The translations under genes were made by a program, and so were the position numbers. A DNA stretch of 8,488 nucleotides from an uncultured Collinsella sp. GTDB taxonomy: Bacteria; Actinomycetota; Coriobacteriia; Coriobacteriales; Coriobacteriaceae. The stretch lies in the NCBI GenBank assembly GCA_900550735.1, contig URTD01000078.1, forward strand, positions 1 to 8,488, in the 5' to 3' direction. The notes beneath the pieces were generated by a model. The model was given only the letters and a program-made list of their open reading frames with translations, had not been told where the DNA came from and did no database searches. This document shows, piece after piece, positions 6,484 through 8,488 of the stretch (positions are counted from its first letter, which is position 1; every line of letters begins with the position of its first letter).

Positions 6484-7278
6484 ATGTTTAAACTGATTGC
6501 ATCCGATATGGACGGCACGCTGCTTGATGAGAATAGCCGGGTACCGCCCGAGACATATGAGCTGATTGAGGCCCTGCGCGAGCACGGCGTGCATTTTACT
6601 GCGTCCTCGGGCCGCCGTTACGACCGCCTATGTGAGTTCTTTGCGCCCGTGGTCGACAAAATGGACTTTGTCGCGGCGAATGGTGCGCAGGTCTATGCAG
6701 AAGGGGTCGAGGTCGATCGCGAGGTATATTCGCATCTCGCCGTCCGCAAGCTCGCGCGCACGGTCAAGATGTTTCCTAACATGCATCTGGCGCTCTTTGA
6801 TCGCACCAAGTCCTTTTTGCTCGACGACGAGGACAAATTTGTCCGCGAGATCGACAAAGATCTGCCCAACGCCGAACGCATTTGGGGACTGCCCGATCCG
6901 CATGTGAATATCATCAAGGCATCGATTATCTGCGATGACGGCAACGTGATGGACAACGCCTACGTGTTGCAGCGCGAGCTGGGCGACCTGTTCTCTTTCG
7001 CGCCTTCGGGCAACGCGTGGATCGATGCCATGCAGCCTGGTGTGTCGAAGGCCTCGGGTATCGCGCAGCTCGCGGAGCATTACGGCATTGGACGCGACGA
7101 GGTCATGGCGTTTGGCGACTCGATGAACGACTACGAGATCATTCGCTTTGTCGGCACGGGCTGCGCGATGGAAAACGCGCGCCCCGCGCTTAAGGCGGTG
7201 GCCGATCGCGTCGTAGGCTGCAACCGCGACCACGCCGTTCAGCATGAGCTCCGTCGCGTGCTGGAGAGTCTCTCCTAA
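6484..7278 (+). CDS. Cof-type HAD-IIB family phosphatase
   Basis: This encodes 264 residues, typical for Cof/YidA-like enzymes. ATG 6484 is set by AAGGGAG (6470-6476). Motif I is SDMDGTLLD (nucleophile Asp8, acid Asp10). Motif II is ASSGR (40-44). The Lys of motif III is probably Lys189 (GVSKASG). Motif IV is GDSMND (211-216; Asp212, Asp216). The C2 cap lies between motifs II and III. The family hydrolyses phosphate esters, often sugar phosphates or nucleotide-like compounds, with Mg2+ in the cytoplasm; the substrate cannot be read from sequence. The gene converges on a second member of the same family. Its leader folds into a long hairpin that covers the ribosome binding site, suggesting translational control. 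Repeat elements flank it on both sides. Confidence 0.9.
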   Translation: MFKLIASDMDGTLLDENSRVPPETYELIEALREHGVHFTASSGRRYDRLCEFFAPVVDKMDFVAANGAQVYAEGVEVDREVYSHLAVRKLARTVKMFPNMHLALFDRTKSFLLDDEDKFVREIDKDLPNAERIWGLPDPHVNIIKASIICDDGNVMDNAYVLQRELGDLFSFAPSGNAWIDAMQPGVSKASGIAQLAEHYGIGRDEVMAFGDSMNDYEIIRFVGTGCAMENARPALKAVADRVVGCNRDHAVQHELRRVLESLS

Positions 7279-7280
7279 TC

Positions 7281-7309
7281 CGGCAGATGGGGACGTTCCT
7301 TTTCTGCCG
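7281..7309. repeat. Hairpin repeat with CGGCAGA/TCTGCCG arms and GGGGACGTTCCTT core
   Basis: CGGCAGA (7281-7287) and TCTGCCG (7303-7309) are perfect inverted repeats. The 15-nt loop carries GGGGACGTTCCTT (7289-7301). It lies 2 nt after the stop codon of the plus-strand HAD gene and may serve as its 3' end, though no T-run follows. The core word recurs, in variants, in the neighbouring elements. Confidence 0.6.
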
Positions 7310-7315
7310 ACAGTG

Positions 7316-7353
7316 GGGGACAGTCCTTGCAGCTTTTTGCGAAGAGTGTCCCC
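7316..7353. repeat. Imperfect 38-bp palindrome bounded by GGGGACA/TGTCCCC
   Basis: GGGGACA (7316-7322) pairs with TGTCCCC (7347-7353). The stem continues inward with two mismatches to a loop around AGCTTTT. Each arm holds a variant of the GGGGACnnTCyTT word: GGGGACAGTCCTT on plus and GGGGACACTCTT on minus. It lies between two convergent genes and could be a bidirectional transcript end or a mobile palindromic unit. Confidence 0.55.
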
Positions 7354-7355
7354 AA

Positions 7356-7416
7356 CGACTAGTCATTCAAGAACGTCCCCAACGACTAGTCGTTTAAGAA
7401 CGTCCCCAATGACTAG
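7356..7416 (+). repeat. Tandem 27-bp repeat (two full copies plus a partial one) ending in the stop codon of the minus-strand HAD gene
   Basis: Unit A (7356-7382) and unit B (7383-7409) differ at three positions (CATTC in A, CGTTT in B, between the shared CGACTAGT and AAGAACGTCCCCAA parts). A partial third unit TGACTAG (7410-7416) contains the reverse-strand stop TAG (7413-7415) of the HAD gene. AAGAGTGTCCCCAA at 7342-7355 is a diverged copy of the unit's end, joining this array to the palindrome before it. Confidence 0.85.
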
Positions 7417-8255
7417 GCGAGGGCGGCCATGATGGCGCGGGCGACGCCGTCGTGGTCGTTGTCGAACTCGGTGATGGCGTCGGCGGCCTCGCGGTCCTCG
7501 GGCTCGGCGTTGATCATGGCCATGCCGTGGCCCGCTGCCTGCAGCATGGGGATGTCGTTGATGTTGTCGCCGAACGCCCAGGCGTCGGCGGGAAGCTCGC
7601 CCAGGTGCTCGCATAGCCACGTGAGGGCCGTTCCTTTGGTGGCGCCCTCGCCCATGACCTCGATATTCATGGCGTACGAACGCGTGACCTCAATGCCTCC
7701 GAGCGTGTCGAGCTCCGCCGCGATGGCGTCGCGATCAGCCGGGTCGTGCCAGTACATGGCGATGCGTTCGAGCGTCTCGACCTCGTCGATCTTGCTGTCG
7801 ATATCCATGTCGATCGGTGTTCGTGTGCGCTTGAGCGAAGCCGCGATGTGGGGGTCGCCGCCACAGAACTCATCCAGACGCCCGTATAGCGAGCGGGGGA
7901 GGAAGCACTGCCCATCCGCGAAGATATCGAAGGTCACATCGTGGCCGGCGGCAATGCGATGGATGCGGTGGGCAATGCCACGGTCGAGCGGACGGCTCAA
8001 GATGCACGTGGCGCGCGAGGCGTCGGTGGGCGTATCCTCGTCGAGCTGCCAGACGCTGGCGCCGTTGGCACAGACCGCGTAGTGCACGGCGGGATGGGCG
8101 AGAATGGGCTCAAAGATGCCCGACAGTGGACGTCCCGTGCAGGGAACAAACTCGATGCCACGACGTGCGAGCTCGTCGAGCATTGCCCAGGTGGCATCGC
8201 TCATCTGCTTATCGCTCGTCAGCAGCGTTCCGTCCATATCGGAAAACACAATCAT
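7413..8255 (-). CDS. Cof-type HAD-IIB family phosphatase (second copy of the family)
   Basis: This encodes 280 residues from ATG at 8255. A weak AAAGGG site (8265-8270) lies 9 nt upstream. Motif I is SDMDGTLLT (Asp6, Asp8), motif II PCTGRP (Thr40), motif III GATKGT (Lys207) and motif IV GDNINDIPML (229-238; Asp230, Asp234). The cap domain lies in between (about 85-200). Like its convergent neighbour it should hydrolyse small phosphate esters in the cytoplasm with Mg2+. The two proteins differ clearly in the cap and are not recent duplicates. A citrate synthase gene lies upstream on the same strand, but a strong terminator ends only 23 nt before this start codon. Expression therefore needs a promoter inside that short region or terminator read-through. 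The stop codon lies inside the tandem repeat. Confidence 0.9.
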   Translation of the reverse strand: MIVFSDMDGTLLTSDKQMSDATWAMLDELARRGIEFVPCTGRPLSGIFEPILAHPAVHYAVCANGASVWQLDEDTPTDASRATCILSRPLDRGIAHRIHRIAAGHDVTFDIFADGQCFLPRSLYGRLDEFCGGDPHIAASLKRTRTPIDMDIDSKIDEVETLERIAMYWHDPADRDAIAAELDTLGGIEVTRSYAMNIEVMGEGATKGTALTWLCEHLGELPADAWAFGDNINDIPMLQAAGHGMAMINAEPEDREAADAITEFDNDHDGVARAIMAALA

Positions 8256-8278
8256 TTGATGCAGCCCTTTCTACTGGC

Positions 8279-8317
8279 AAAAAAGCGTGGCCAAGGGCTT
8301 GGGTCCCTGGCCACGCT
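8279..8317 (-). terminator. Intrinsic terminator of the citrate synthase gene
   Basis: On the minus strand, AGCGTGGCCA (8317-8308) pairs perfectly with TGGCCACGCT (8293-8284). An inner GGG/CCC extends the stem with a one-base bulge. T6 follows (plus-strand A-tract 8279-8284). It starts 23 nt after the citrate synthase stop. Confidence 0.9.
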
Positions 8318-8340
8318 CAAGATCTATAACGGTCCGCGTC

Positions 8341-8488
8341 CTATCGATCGGCGAGTGGCTTGTACTCCAGCGGATCGATCACCGGACGGTATGCCGGGCG
8401 GATGATGCGCTTACCCGCAACGATCTCCTCAAAACGGTGCGCAGCCCAGCCCGCCATGCGGGCGCAGGCAAACAGGGGCGTGTACAGG
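8341..8488 (-). CDS. Citrate synthase, C-terminal fragment (5' part outside window)
   Basis: The last 48 codons are present, ending TAG at 8343-8341. The sequence LYTPLFACARMAGWAAHRFE, then EEIVAGKRIIRPAYRPVIDP to residue 40, matches the C-terminal end of bacterial citrate synthases: small-domain helix, 'R..GW.AH..E', then 'iiRP...Y'. The enzyme condenses acetyl-CoA and oxaloacetate to citrate (gltA/citZ type). The catalytic His and Asp residues lie upstream of the window, so 2-methylcitrate synthase cannot be excluded. An intrinsic terminator follows at 8317-8279. Confidence 0.8.
   Translation of the reverse strand, partial: LYTPLFACARMAGWAAHRFEEIVAGKRIIRPAYRPVIDPLEYKPLADR

Noticed and set aside
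7342..7416. CRISPR array
   Set aside because: The 27-bp units are directly adjacent with no unique spacers, and there are no cas genes in the window.

Overview
The window looks like chromosomal DNA of a high-GC anaerobic gut actinomycete, most likely Collinsella or a close relative in the Coriobacteriia. This rests on the roughly 60% GC coding style, the codon use, and short intergenic repeats built on GGGGAC that I associate with Collinsella from memory; I ran no search. One part does not fit. The first ~240 bases are about 44% GC, use AT-rich codons and encode a different protein family, resembling a Lachnospiraceae-type sensor kinase.

Layout. On the minus strand (1-753) lies the N-terminal part of a class A penicillin-binding protein. 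Its reading frame runs without a stop into the foreign low-GC segment at about 225-250. A divergent intergenic region (754-915) leads into a plus-strand block: a U32-family peptidase-like protein (916-2874), tyrosyl-tRNA synthetase tyrS (2971-4182), adenine deaminase ade (4465-6285) and a Cof-type HAD phosphatase (6484-7278). A second Cof-type HAD phosphatase (7413-8255) and the C-terminus of citrate synthase (8341-8488) lie on the minus strand and converge on the plus-strand block.

Functions are mostly housekeeping: cell-wall synthesis, translation or RNA-linked roles (tyrS, possibly the U32 protein), purine salvage, phosphate-ester hydrolysis and central carbon metabolism. The genes are not an obvious single pathway. 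Spacing and terminators suggest mostly separate transcription units.

The unusual content is largely non-coding. Stem-loops precede several starts. One hides the ribosome binding site of the plus-strand HAD gene, and one looks like an intrinsic terminator just upstream of the ade start. A 20-bp-arm inverted repeat follows the tyrS terminator. A 27-bp repeat with a CGACTAGTCG palindrome begins exactly at the TAG stop codon of two unrelated genes (ade and the minus-strand HAD gene), in the same orientation relative to each gene. I see no CRISPR array, tRNA, rRNA, transposase or recognisable defence system.
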